From positions 1 to 7,753 of the forward strand of contig JAZOSO010000231.1 in NCBI GenBank assembly GCA_045657185.1: a DNA stretch of 7,753 nt, written 5' to 3'. Source of the stretch: RGIG5270 sp045657185. GTDB taxonomy: Bacteria; Verrucomicrobiota; Lentisphaeria; Victivallales; Victivallaceae. Positions 1-5,756 of the stretch are shown in pieces; positions within the stretch are counted from its first letter, which is position 1; every line of letters starts with the position of its first letter. Made by a program: the position numbers and the translations under genes. Below the pieces are notes generated by a model that did not search any database, was not told where the DNA came from, and worked only from the letters and a program-made list of their open reading frames with translations.

Positions 1-130
1 TGGCTCTGGCTCTTGCCTTATTCAATGCGGGAAGGAGCATACCTGCGAGAATTGCGATAATAGCAATAACAACAAGAAGTTCAATCAAAGTGAAACTCCC
101 GACAATATAATGTTTTAAATTATTTTTCAT
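1..130 (-). CDS. Prepilin-type pseudopilin-like protein, N-terminal fragment (runs off the window)
   Basis: The first 43 codons of a second type IV pilin-like (pseudopilin) gene are present; the 3' part lies outside the window. Reading from the ATG at 130-128, the protein starts MKNNLKHYIVGSF, followed by TLIELLVVIAIIAILAG and MLLPALNKARARA. That is the class III prepilin signal and the hydrophobic N-terminal helix used for membrane insertion and assembly, with Glu at residue 17 (+5 after the predicted cut before Phe13). The residue just before Phe13 is Ser, preceded by Gly. An AAAGG ribosome site lies about 8 bases upstream. It starts 22 bases downstream of the complete paralogue at 153-950, so the two are probably co-transcribed. 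The N-termini are nearly identical, which indicates tandem duplication. Family assignment is firm; the cargo or role of the C-terminal domain cannot be seen here. Confidence 0.85.
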   Translation of the reverse strand, partial: MKNNLKHYIVGSFTLIELLVVIAIIAILAGMLLPALNKARARA

Positions 131-152
131 AATATTACCTTTCAACTCAAAA

Positions 153-950
153 TCAGATAGTCGGGTTGGTATAACCTGCGCCATACAGCGGAATTTTTTT
201 TCTGGCGGCACTACCTGCACTTGACTTAATATTAGGCAGACTGGCTCTGGTTCTTGTTTCAACATGACCGTCCCAGAAAAGAATGTTACCTACGCCCTGA
301 TGACGGACATAGTCAAATCCGCTGTTTGTCCATGAATGATCCGGAGTCCCCTGCCCCAAAAAACTTCCGGCAGCAGCATAATCAGCCGGCACCTTCGGAG
401 AGCTGGCTGTAGTTTTATCATAAGTACATGCTTCAATCATCATTAAGCCGGAAGAAGGCATCATTATTCTTGTAACTTTCGGCAACTTTGCCCATTGTAT
501 CGCACAATCGGATAATTCATAAACATTACTGTTTGCTGCCCACGAATAAGAATCTGTACTTGATGAGAATTTAACTGCAGGACAAAGATACTTTTTACCC
601 ATATCGTCTCTGTCCTGCCATTGATTATATGCCAAACCTGCAACTTTTACAATTCTTATCCAAAATGCACCTTTCAGATCTTCTCCGTCAATAATGTAAG
701 AGTCATCCGGATTGAATTTATACGGCATGGCATAATCATTATAAGTATCTGCATACAAAGTATTTGCAGTACCGGCAGTTTTCATATTAGACATACAATT
801 TGCAAGTCTGGCTCTGGCGCGGGCTTTGCCGAGAGCGGGCAAAAGCATACCTGCGAGAATCGCAATAATAGCGATTACGACGAGAAGTTCAATCAATGTG
901 AAACTTCCGATAATATGGATTCTGTCATGATGTTTGAGGTTATTTTTCAT
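153..950 (-). CDS. Prepilin-type pseudopilin-like protein with H-X9-DG motif
   Basis: A 265-residue type IV pilin-like secreted or surface protein. Residues 1-16 form a short basic leader ending Gly15-Ser16. Phe17-Thr-Leu-Ile-Glu21 begins the hydrophobic assembly helix (about 17-40), followed by a basic KARARARL stretch typical of the PVC-group family. The C-terminal half is polar and rich in Ser, Asp and Tyr. It carries His217, nine residues, then Asp227-Gly228, the 'prepilin-type processing-associated H-X9-DG' signature. Family knowledge: processed by prepilin peptidase PilD/GspO and inserted in the inner membrane, and possibly assembled by a type II secretion-like machine; no such machinery is encoded here. 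The start is supported by AAAGGA about 8 bases upstream. It is first in a pseudopilin pair behind a promoter at 1090-1118. The exact function is unknown; members of this family are numerous in Lentisphaerota and may bind or help export polysaccharide-active proteins (inference). Confidence 0.9.
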   Translation of the reverse strand: MKNNLKHHDRIHIIGSFTLIELLVVIAIIAILAGMLLPALGKARARARLANCMSNMKTAGTANTLYADTYNDYAMPYKFNPDDSYIIDGEDLKGAFWIRIVKVAGLAYNQWQDRDDMGKKYLCPAVKFSSSTDSYSWAANSNVYELSDCAIQWAKLPKVTRIMMPSSGLMMIEACTYDKTTASSPKVPADYAAAGSFLGQGTPDHSWTNSGFDYVRHQGVGNILFWDGHVETRTRASLPNIKSSAGSAARKKIPLYGAGYTNPTI

Positions 951-1069
951 AATATTTTCCTTTTTGTTAAGGGGTTGATTTTTTTATTTTTTTCGGATTT
1001 TTCGGACCTATCTGAACTCTCATACAACTCAGATATTATCTTGCTGGAACTTCCGATAATCCATATTAT
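910..1069 (-). repeat. Direct and inverted repeats shared by the pseudopilin leader and its first codons
   Basis: The 13-mer AACTTCCGATAAT occurs at 902-914, inside the codons for Ile-Ile-Gly-Ser-Phe, and again at 1048-1060 in the untranslated leader. Overlapping it, ATAATATGGATT at 910-921 is a perfect 12-base inverted repeat of AATCCATATTAT at 1058-1069. In the mRNA the leader could therefore pair with codons 10-14 and enclose the ribosome site and start codon in a loop of about 136 bases. The leader copy also forms its own small ATAAT-CCAT-ATTAT palindrome. The repeats are seen directly; any regulatory role is inference. Confidence 0.5.
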
Positions 1070-1089
1070 GAATACATGATACCTCATAT

Positions 1090-1118
1090 AAAATACATCT
1101 GAAACAGCTTTTTGTCAA
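1090..1118 (-). promoter_or_regulatory. Sigma70-like promoter for the pseudopilin pair
   Basis: On the minus strand TTGACA (1118-1113) is followed by a 17-base spacer and TATTTT (1095-1090). The -35 box is a perfect consensus match and the -10 matches at 4 of 6 positions. Transcription would start near 1083, leaving a leader of about 130 bases before the pseudopilin ATG at 950. The leader contains a small hairpin (TATCTGA/TCAGATA at 1009-1035) and a repeat shared with the gene's first codons. Confidence 0.6.
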
Positions 1119-1142
1119 GTTTTGTTTATTAATAATAAGAAA

Positions 1143-1200
1143 AAATAATCAGACATTTTCATCTTTACTGAAAAAAAATCAGTTATCTTTATGATTATTT
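1143..1200 (-). terminator. Weak possible terminator after the esterase gene
   Basis: Nine-base arms AAATAATCA and TGATTATTT (plus-strand positions 1143-1151 and 1192-1200) overlap the esterase stop codon. They enclose a nested ACTGA/TCAGT hairpin at 1167-1183, and on the transcript they run into a T-rich tract. The arms are almost entirely A-T, so the structure is weak. It is listed because it lies in the right place between the esterase stop and the next promoter. Confidence 0.2.
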
Positions 1201-2601
1201 CGTATTGAAAACTTTATCAGCAATATTGTAATAACATTCCCAGTCTTTGGCAGTGACTGCGTGTTTACCTTCACGAAGATTGTAAAAAAGTTTTTCACTG
1301 CCGAGCGTCTGCGGAGTAGTCGGCATTGTATCAGAACCAAGACCTTTCTGACCGTAAAGTTTCCAGATATATTCTGCATTGAAGGTTGACAGAAATTCAC
1401 CTTCGGGGTCGGCGTGAAGGTCTTCGGTGGCACTTGCAACACACAGAGCGCGGGGAGCCACCAATGCAAGGTACATGTGCTGATCAAAGGGAAGAGTTTC
1501 CGGGCTGTCGACATACCATGCAAGTTTTCCGCAATACCACATACGATGGAACCAATATGAAACCGGCAATGTTTCGCCGATTTTGCGGCGGCTGAGTTTT
1601 GCTCCGCCATTGCCTGAATTATTGGAAATTACAAGTTTGAAACGCTGATCACATGCACCGGCAAAAAGGGCGGCTTTTCCCAATCTGGAATGCCCGATAA
1701 CTGCGGCACGGCTTGCATCAACGAGCAGTTCTTTTTCCAGTGCATCAAGAATACGGGACATTCCCCATGCCCATGCGCCGATAATTCCGACGGGGCGGGT
1801 CCATTTTTCGATTTGGGCTTCACGGTAAGAAACTTCATAGTCCATGCGTAAATCTTTTTCATCATAGAACAGAGTAAAAGGACTTCTTTTGATGCCTGTC
1901 CAATAGTCGGGGCAAACTTCCCAGTAGCAGGCAGTCGCAACAGCATACCCCCGTTTTATTGCTTCACGGAAATTCCATGACTGATTGTCGAACTGACCGC
2001 GTTTATATTTTGAAAGCGGATAAAATTTGCGTTCCATTGTACTGAATTCCATACCGCGTGAAATTCTTACAGACGGTTCCTTGGTATAAACATGATTGCC
2101 TGAAAAATTCAAGCCGATGAAAACCGGCGGCGGATTTTTTGTATTTTTCGGCACTACGAGCATTGTATCGAAGTGAATTTTTTTTCCGTTCTTCATACGG
2201 CAGTGAATGCGGAACTCTTTCAATACGGCAGTTCCTTCAAACGCATCGTTGACTTGCGTGAGAAGTTCGATATCCATAAAGTCAGGAGCAGGAGGCATTT
2301 CTCCGTAAAAACACTCTTTGACCTGCTGCAAAATGCGCGGGCGTTCAATTTCTTCCCATTCTTTGACATTTTTTGAGGTGAATTGCGGCAAAGTATAATG
2401 CGGAATATTGTTTTTATCGCGGTTGTAATGTTTGTGTGTAACGGCTGCTGCGTAGGGCTGAGCAAATTGCAATGCCATCTCTGAACGTTCTGTGTCGGGC
2501 GGCATACAATGTTCGGGATAAGTGAAATTTGTTTGTTCTGTCATGGTACATCCTGTCAAAATGGTTATTATTACTGCACTGAAAATCAGAGATTTTTTCA
2601 T
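1195..2601 (-). CDS. CE15-like glucuronoyl esterase, predicted lipoprotein (alpha/beta hydrolase)
   Basis: A 468-residue exported alpha/beta hydrolase resembling bacterial carbohydrate esterase family 15. The start MKKSLIFSAVIITILTGC is a lipoprotein signal peptide with lipobox LTGC, predicting lipid attachment at Cys18. The nucleophile elbow GHSRLGK places Ser305 in the CE15 GxSRxGK motif, with Asn-Ser-Gly-Asn-Gly-Gly at 328-333 downstream. The probable catalytic His is His447 in GKHAVTAKDW. Family knowledge: CE15 enzymes cleave esters of 4-O-methyl-glucuronic acid side chains of xylan, notably those linking xylan to lignin. Asn328 sits 23 residues after Ser305, where many family members have the acidic triad residue; Asp394 in SATEDLHADP is the likely substitute. 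An AAAGGA ribosome site precedes the ATG, with a promoter at 2675-2703. It stands upstream of the pseudopilins with no other carbohydrate enzyme beside it. The fold and family are strong calls; the substrate is inferred. Confidence 0.85.
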   Translation of the reverse strand: MKKSLIFSAVIITILTGCTMTEQTNFTYPEHCMPPDTERSEMALQFAQPYAAAVTHKHYNRDKNNIPHYTLPQFTSKNVKEWEEIERPRILQQVKECFYGEMPPAPDFMDIELLTQVNDAFEGTAVLKEFRIHCRMKNGKKIHFDTMLVVPKNTKNPPPVFIGLNFSGNHVYTKEPSVRISRGMEFSTMERKFYPLSKYKRGQFDNQSWNFREAIKRGYAVATACYWEVCPDYWTGIKRSPFTLFYDEKDLRMDYEVSYREAQIEKWTRPVGIIGAWAWGMSRILDALEKELLVDASRAAVIGHSRLGKAALFAGACDQRFKLVISNNSGNGGAKLSRRKIGETLPVSYWFHRMWYCGKLAWYVDSPETLPFDQHMYLALVAPRALCVASATEDLHADPEGEFLSTFNAEYIWKLYGQKGLGSDTMPTTPQTLGSEKLFYNLREGKHAVTAKDWECYYNIADKVFNTK

Positions 2602-2674
2602 TTTATGTCCTTTAGTTCATAAATTGTCGTTAATGTCCCGAATTTTGCAAAAGATAAAATTACTCAATCAGATA

Positions 2675-2703
2675 AATTTACCACAAAAATATTGACTTGT
2701 CAA
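2675..2703 (-). promoter_or_regulatory. Sigma70-like promoter for the esterase gene, with palindrome over the -35 box
   Basis: On the minus strand TTGACA (2703-2698) is separated by 17 bases from TAAATT (2680-2675). The predicted transcript starts near 2668, giving a leader of about 65 bases. The -35 box is part of the palindrome TTGAC-TT-GTCAA (2692-2703), a possible operator site for a dimeric regulator or just coincidence with the -35 sequence. No regulator gene is present in the window. Confidence 0.55.
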
Positions 2704-2841
2704 GCAGAAAAATTTTTTTCCTGAACAAAATCGTTAAAATAATCAATACATTATGTTCCGCTTGTCAGAGAACACAGTATTCTCAAATTTCGGTACATTA
2801 ACTATTTTTTGAAGAACTTGCAATTTTTTAAAGTGCCGCCC

Positions 2842-2869
2842 TTGCAAAATAGATTTTTTCGGTTATAAT
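2842..2869 (+). promoter_or_regulatory. Sigma70-like promoter for the rnr operon
   Basis: TTGCAA (2842-2847) is followed by a 16-base spacer and a perfect TATAAT -10 box (2864-2869). Transcription would start near 2876, leaving a leader of only about 19 bases. That leader carries the GAGG ribosome site (2886-2889), five bases before the ATG at 2895. No operator or riboswitch-like fold is apparent. The rest of the divergent gap (about 2704-2841) is AT-rich and otherwise holds only a GAGAA-N7-TTCTC inverted repeat at 2768-2784. Confidence 0.65.
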
Positions 2870-2894
2870 ATCAGTATGTAATATTGAGGTTTAT

Positions 2895-4871
2895 ATGTCA
2901 AAAAAACGCAAATTTCCCAAAAGTGCAAAAAAAATGCACAATACAAAAGATGAAGAACAGCTGCTTACCGGAACAATTTCCGCCACGGCAGCGGGTTTCG
3001 GCTTCTTCAAAGCCGATGTTGAAAACCCGAATCAGCGTGCCGAAGAAATTTTTATTCCCGTAAAATATATGTCAAATGCCATGGACGGCGACCGTGTCAA
3101 AGTTGCCATTCTCCCCCCACGCCCCGGTACCGATGACGCACTCAAAGGTCCGGCAGGAAAAATCGTTGACATCATTGAACGCAAACACACAAAACTTGTC
3201 GCTGAAGTTATCCCCGGCAACTTCGTCCGCCCGCTCAACCGTAAAATAAATTTTGACTTTGAAATCGCACGGGGCTTCAAAAACAAGGCAAAAAAAGGCG
3301 AATGGGTCGAGGTCGAACTTGCTCACAACAACTCTTTCCGTGATATCTCCGCCAAAGTTATCCGTACTATCGGCGAAAGCGGCACTATTCAGGGCGACTT
3401 GGATGCCGTTGTTGCAGAATACGGACTTGCCGCCCCCTATACCGATGAGGAAAACGCCGCCGCATCCGCCATTGTCCCCCGTGAAATTGAGCGGGAAGAC
3501 TTCACAAAAGAATGGACTGTCACCATTGACCCGGTTGACGCAAAAGACTTTGATGATGCTATAAGCATGAAAATTCACCGCGGCGGCAAAGTAGCTGAAA
3601 TCGGCGTGCACATTGCCGATGTCGCAGCTTATATTACGCCCAAAAGCGATTTTGACAAAGCCGCTTTCAAACGCGGTTTTACTGCATACCTTCCCGGGCG
3701 CACACTGCCCATGCTCCCGAAAGATTTGACTGCAAAAATCAGTTTGCAGGCAAATCAGCAGTCTCTCGCCCACAGCGTTATTCTCACCGTTGATACCAAA
3801 ACAGGCAAAATTCTTGAGGGACGCCGCTGTCACACTCTCATAAATGTTGACCGCCGTCTGGATTATGATACAGTTCAATCTTTCCTTGACGACCCGAAAA
3901 ATCCGCCTGCAAACTGGAATAAAGATTTTTGCACAAAAATCGCAAAACTTACAGATATAACACAAAAAATGCGCAGTCACCGTCAGCAAATCGAAAAATT
4001 CATTGACCTGCCCCTCCCCGAAGTTCGGGTACTTTGTGATGAAAATGCTGACAAAATAACAGGTCTTGTCACCAAAGAACAGCGTCCTGCGGACTTTGCA
4101 GTTGAGGAGTGTATGCTTGCCGCAAATTCATGGATAGGTGAAATGCTTACCGAAAAAAATATTCCCGGACTGTTCCGTGTTCACCCCCTCCCCGATTCAG
4201 AAAAAGTTCTTGATTTTTCGGAGATGATAGCGGCGACTTTCGGCTTTTATCCCGGAGATTTGACCAGCCGTGAAGCCTGCAATGCTTTTATTGAAAAACT
4301 GCCTGATGATGAGAAAAAACCGATTATTCTCGGACTTTTCCTCCGTTCACTTCCCCGTGCATTCTATCAGGCATCACCGGATTTGCATTTCGGTCTCGGC
4401 AAAGGGCGTTATACTCATTTTACCAGTCCCATCCGCCGTTACACCGACCTGGCGGTTCACCAGCAGTTGTGGAACTATGACACCAATCAGCGGCTCAAGC
4501 CCAAAGATACTTTTGCAAAACTCGGTCTTGACCTCTCAGCAAAAGAGGAAAACAACGATAACGCTTACTATGCCGCAAGCGACAGATTGAAACTCCGCTA
4601 TCTTCAGGAACTGCTGGAAAAAAGCTCACTCAACTTTTATGAAGGCATTATTTCCAAAATCACCGCTGTCGGCTTGACCGTGGATATTGCCGAACTCGGC
4701 TTCAGCGGTTTTGTCCGCATTGAAGATTTGCCGGGGGACTTTTACCGCACCGCTGACGGACTCCGTGCAGAACGGGGCAGCCGCAAATTCAAAATCGGCG
4801 ATTATGTTCCGCTCCGATTATATGAGGTTGACTTTGTCCGAGGTGCCGCCTATTTCAAATTAAGCAAATGA
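2895..4871 (+). CDS. rnr: Ribonuclease R, 3'-5' exoribonuclease (RNB/RNase II family)
   Basis: A 658-residue cytoplasmic exoribonuclease that degrades RNA processively from the 3' end, including structured RNA, with roles in mRNA turnover and rRNA/tRNA quality control. Domains in order: lysine-rich N-terminus (KKRKFPKSAKK, residues 3-13); cold-shock domain 1 (about 23-73, with GFGFF); cold-shock domain 2 (about 99-160); RNB catalytic domain (about 200-530); S1 domain (about 580-658). The metal-binding aspartates are Asp212, 218, 220 and 221 in IDPVDAKDFDDAI, matching the spacing in E. coli RNase II. The RNB signature HFTSPIRRYTDL lies at 508-519. Compared with E. coli RNase R (about 813 residues) it lacks the N-terminal helix-turn-helix and the lysine-rich C-terminal tail; the basic stretch here is at the N-terminus. 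First gene of the operon, with a good GAGG ribosome site; its stop overlaps the next ATG by four bases (ATGA). Confidence 0.95.
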   Translation: MSKKRKFPKSAKKMHNTKDEEQLLTGTISATAAGFGFFKADVENPNQRAEEIFIPVKYMSNAMDGDRVKVAILPPRPGTDDALKGPAGKIVDIIERKHTKLVAEVIPGNFVRPLNRKINFDFEIARGFKNKAKKGEWVEVELAHNNSFRDISAKVIRTIGESGTIQGDLDAVVAEYGLAAPYTDEENAAASAIVPREIEREDFTKEWTVTIDPVDAKDFDDAISMKIHRGGKVAEIGVHIADVAAYITPKSDFDKAAFKRGFTAYLPGRTLPMLPKDLTAKISLQANQQSLAHSVILTVDTKTGKILEGRRCHTLINVDRRLDYDTVQSFLDDPKNPPANWNKDFCTKIAKLTDITQKMRSHRQQIEKFIDLPLPEVRVLCDENADKITGLVTKEQRPADFAVEECMLAANSWIGEMLTEKNIPGLFRVHPLPDSEKVLDFSEMIAATFGFYPGDLTSREACNAFIEKLPDDEKKPIILGLFLRSLPRAFYQASPDLHFGLGKGRYTHFTSPIRRYTDLAVHQQLWNYDTNQRLKPKDTFAKLGLDLSAKEENNDNAYYAASDRLKLRYLQELLEKSSLNFYEGIISKITAVGLTVDIAELGFSGFVRIEDLPGDFYRTADGLRAERGSRKFKIGDYVPLRLYEVDFVRGAAYFKLSK

Positions 4872-5749
4872 AAGATTATATTATGAAAAAACTTTTTACG
4901 ATTTTTTTACTTTTTACTGCCGTATTCCTGCTTGCCGCTCCTCAAGGATTTTATGACTGGAACAAGGCTGAACAGCTTCACGAAGGCATATTGCACGCAT
5001 TCATTTACCCAAAAGAACCGCGTCCGATGAAAATCCATACCGTCAGAGTTGACCTCAAATCTCCCGGAATTGATTTTATCGCCACTGCCAAAGATAAAGA
5101 TTTCGGCAAGCCGATGCCTGATTTTCCGCAACTGACAATTATGACAAAAAGACTCAAAGTCCGTGAATTTACGGAACAGAAACACGCCGAAAACTGCAAT
5201 GTTCTCGTCGCAGTTAATGCAACTCCCTGGAGCCCCTGGCGTAAACCGTTCAATCACATTTACGCAGGAAATATTTCACTTCTGATAAATGAATTTGACA
5301 TCATCGGAGACAAAAAGAAAAATACTCCCGCTTTTGTCGTTACCGGTGACAACAAAGTACAGATACGGGTAATCAAAGGCGATGAGGACAGAAAAAATTT
5401 CCGTTTCGCTCTCGCCGGATTTTCAATCATTCTCAAAAATTCCGAAGTCGTAATAAAGTATAAGGATTATCATCCGCGTACCTGTTACGGAATTTCCGCC
5501 GACGGCAGATATCTTTATTTGATGACCGTTGACGGCAGACAGAAATTCATAAGCGAAGGCGCAAGCGTCGTTGAATGTGCAGAATTTATGCGCTATTTCG
5601 GCGCGGCTGACGCTATCAATATGGACGGCGGCGGCTCAACCACCCTCGTTAACTGGAACCCGAAAACTAAAAAAGCCGAAGTCCTCTCGCATCAGGCATT
5701 CGGAGGCGAACGCCGTGTTGCCACTGTTCTCGGAATTGTAAGAAAGTAA
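4868..5749 (+). CDS. Exported phosphodiester glycosidase (NAGPA) domain protein
   Basis: A 293-residue predicted exported protein of the phosphodiester glycosidase (NAGPA, formerly DUF2233) family. The N-terminus has a hydrophobic signal sequence (about residues 7-24, ending AAPQ) with no lipobox, so a periplasmic location is likely. Family features seen: AVNATPW at 115-121 with the conserved Asn117; HPRTCYGIS at 202-210; MTVDGR at 219-224; the hallmark NMDGGGSTT at 251-259; and a closing ERRVATVLGI. Family knowledge: the mammalian enzyme removes GlcNAc from phosphodiester-linked mannose 6-phosphate, and bacterial members are thought to act on sugar-phosphate or cell-wall glycans; the substrate here is unknown. 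The ATG at 4868 overlaps the rnr stop, suggesting translational coupling. A second ATG at 4883 would give a more standard signal peptide (MKKLFTIFLLF), with GAAAGA upstream, and may be the true start. Seven bases separate it from the next gene. Confidence 0.85.
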   Translation: MKDYIMKKLFTIFLLFTAVFLLAAPQGFYDWNKAEQLHEGILHAFIYPKEPRPMKIHTVRVDLKSPGIDFIATAKDKDFGKPMPDFPQLTIMTKRLKVREFTEQKHAENCNVLVAVNATPWSPWRKPFNHIYAGNISLLINEFDIIGDKKKNTPAFVVTGDNKVQIRVIKGDEDRKNFRFALAGFSIILKNSEVVIKYKDYHPRTCYGISADGRYLYLMTVDGRQKFISEGASVVECAEFMRYFGAADAINMDGGGSTTLVNWNPKTKKAEVLSHQAFGGERRVATVLGIVRK

Positions 5750-5756
5750 GTTTTAT

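Noticed and set aside
621..1079. A 152-codon plus-strand open frame opposite the pseudopilin gene and its leader.
   Set aside because: It is antisense to a well-supported family member, has low-complexity and unnatural composition, and shows no ribosome site.
947..1087. A 46-codon minus-strand reading frame in the pseudopilin leader, ending with an ATGA overlap at the pseudopilin start.
   Set aside because: Its ATG lies immediately after the predicted -10 box and so upstream of the likely transcript start. It has no ribosome site, and the product resembles no known protein. The overlap appears to be chance.
2760..2790. GAGAA-N7-TTCTC considered as a LexA-type SOS box.
   Set aside because: It does not match CTGT-N8-ACAG or GAAC-N4-GTTC, and neighbouring genes are not SOS genes.
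3072..3989. A 305-codon minus-strand open frame inside rnr.
   Set aside because: The opposite strand encodes an intact RNase R with all catalytic motifs. The antisense product is Phe- and Cys-rich without recognisable domains, a typical shadow of a gene with strong codon bias.
4560..4640. Ser562 of RNase R at the position aligned by eye with Glu542 of E. coli RNase II, where an Ala substitution is known to raise activity.
   Set aside because: As far as I recall, the aligned residue in E. coli RNase R is not clearly Glu either, so the difference is probably normal between subfamilies.
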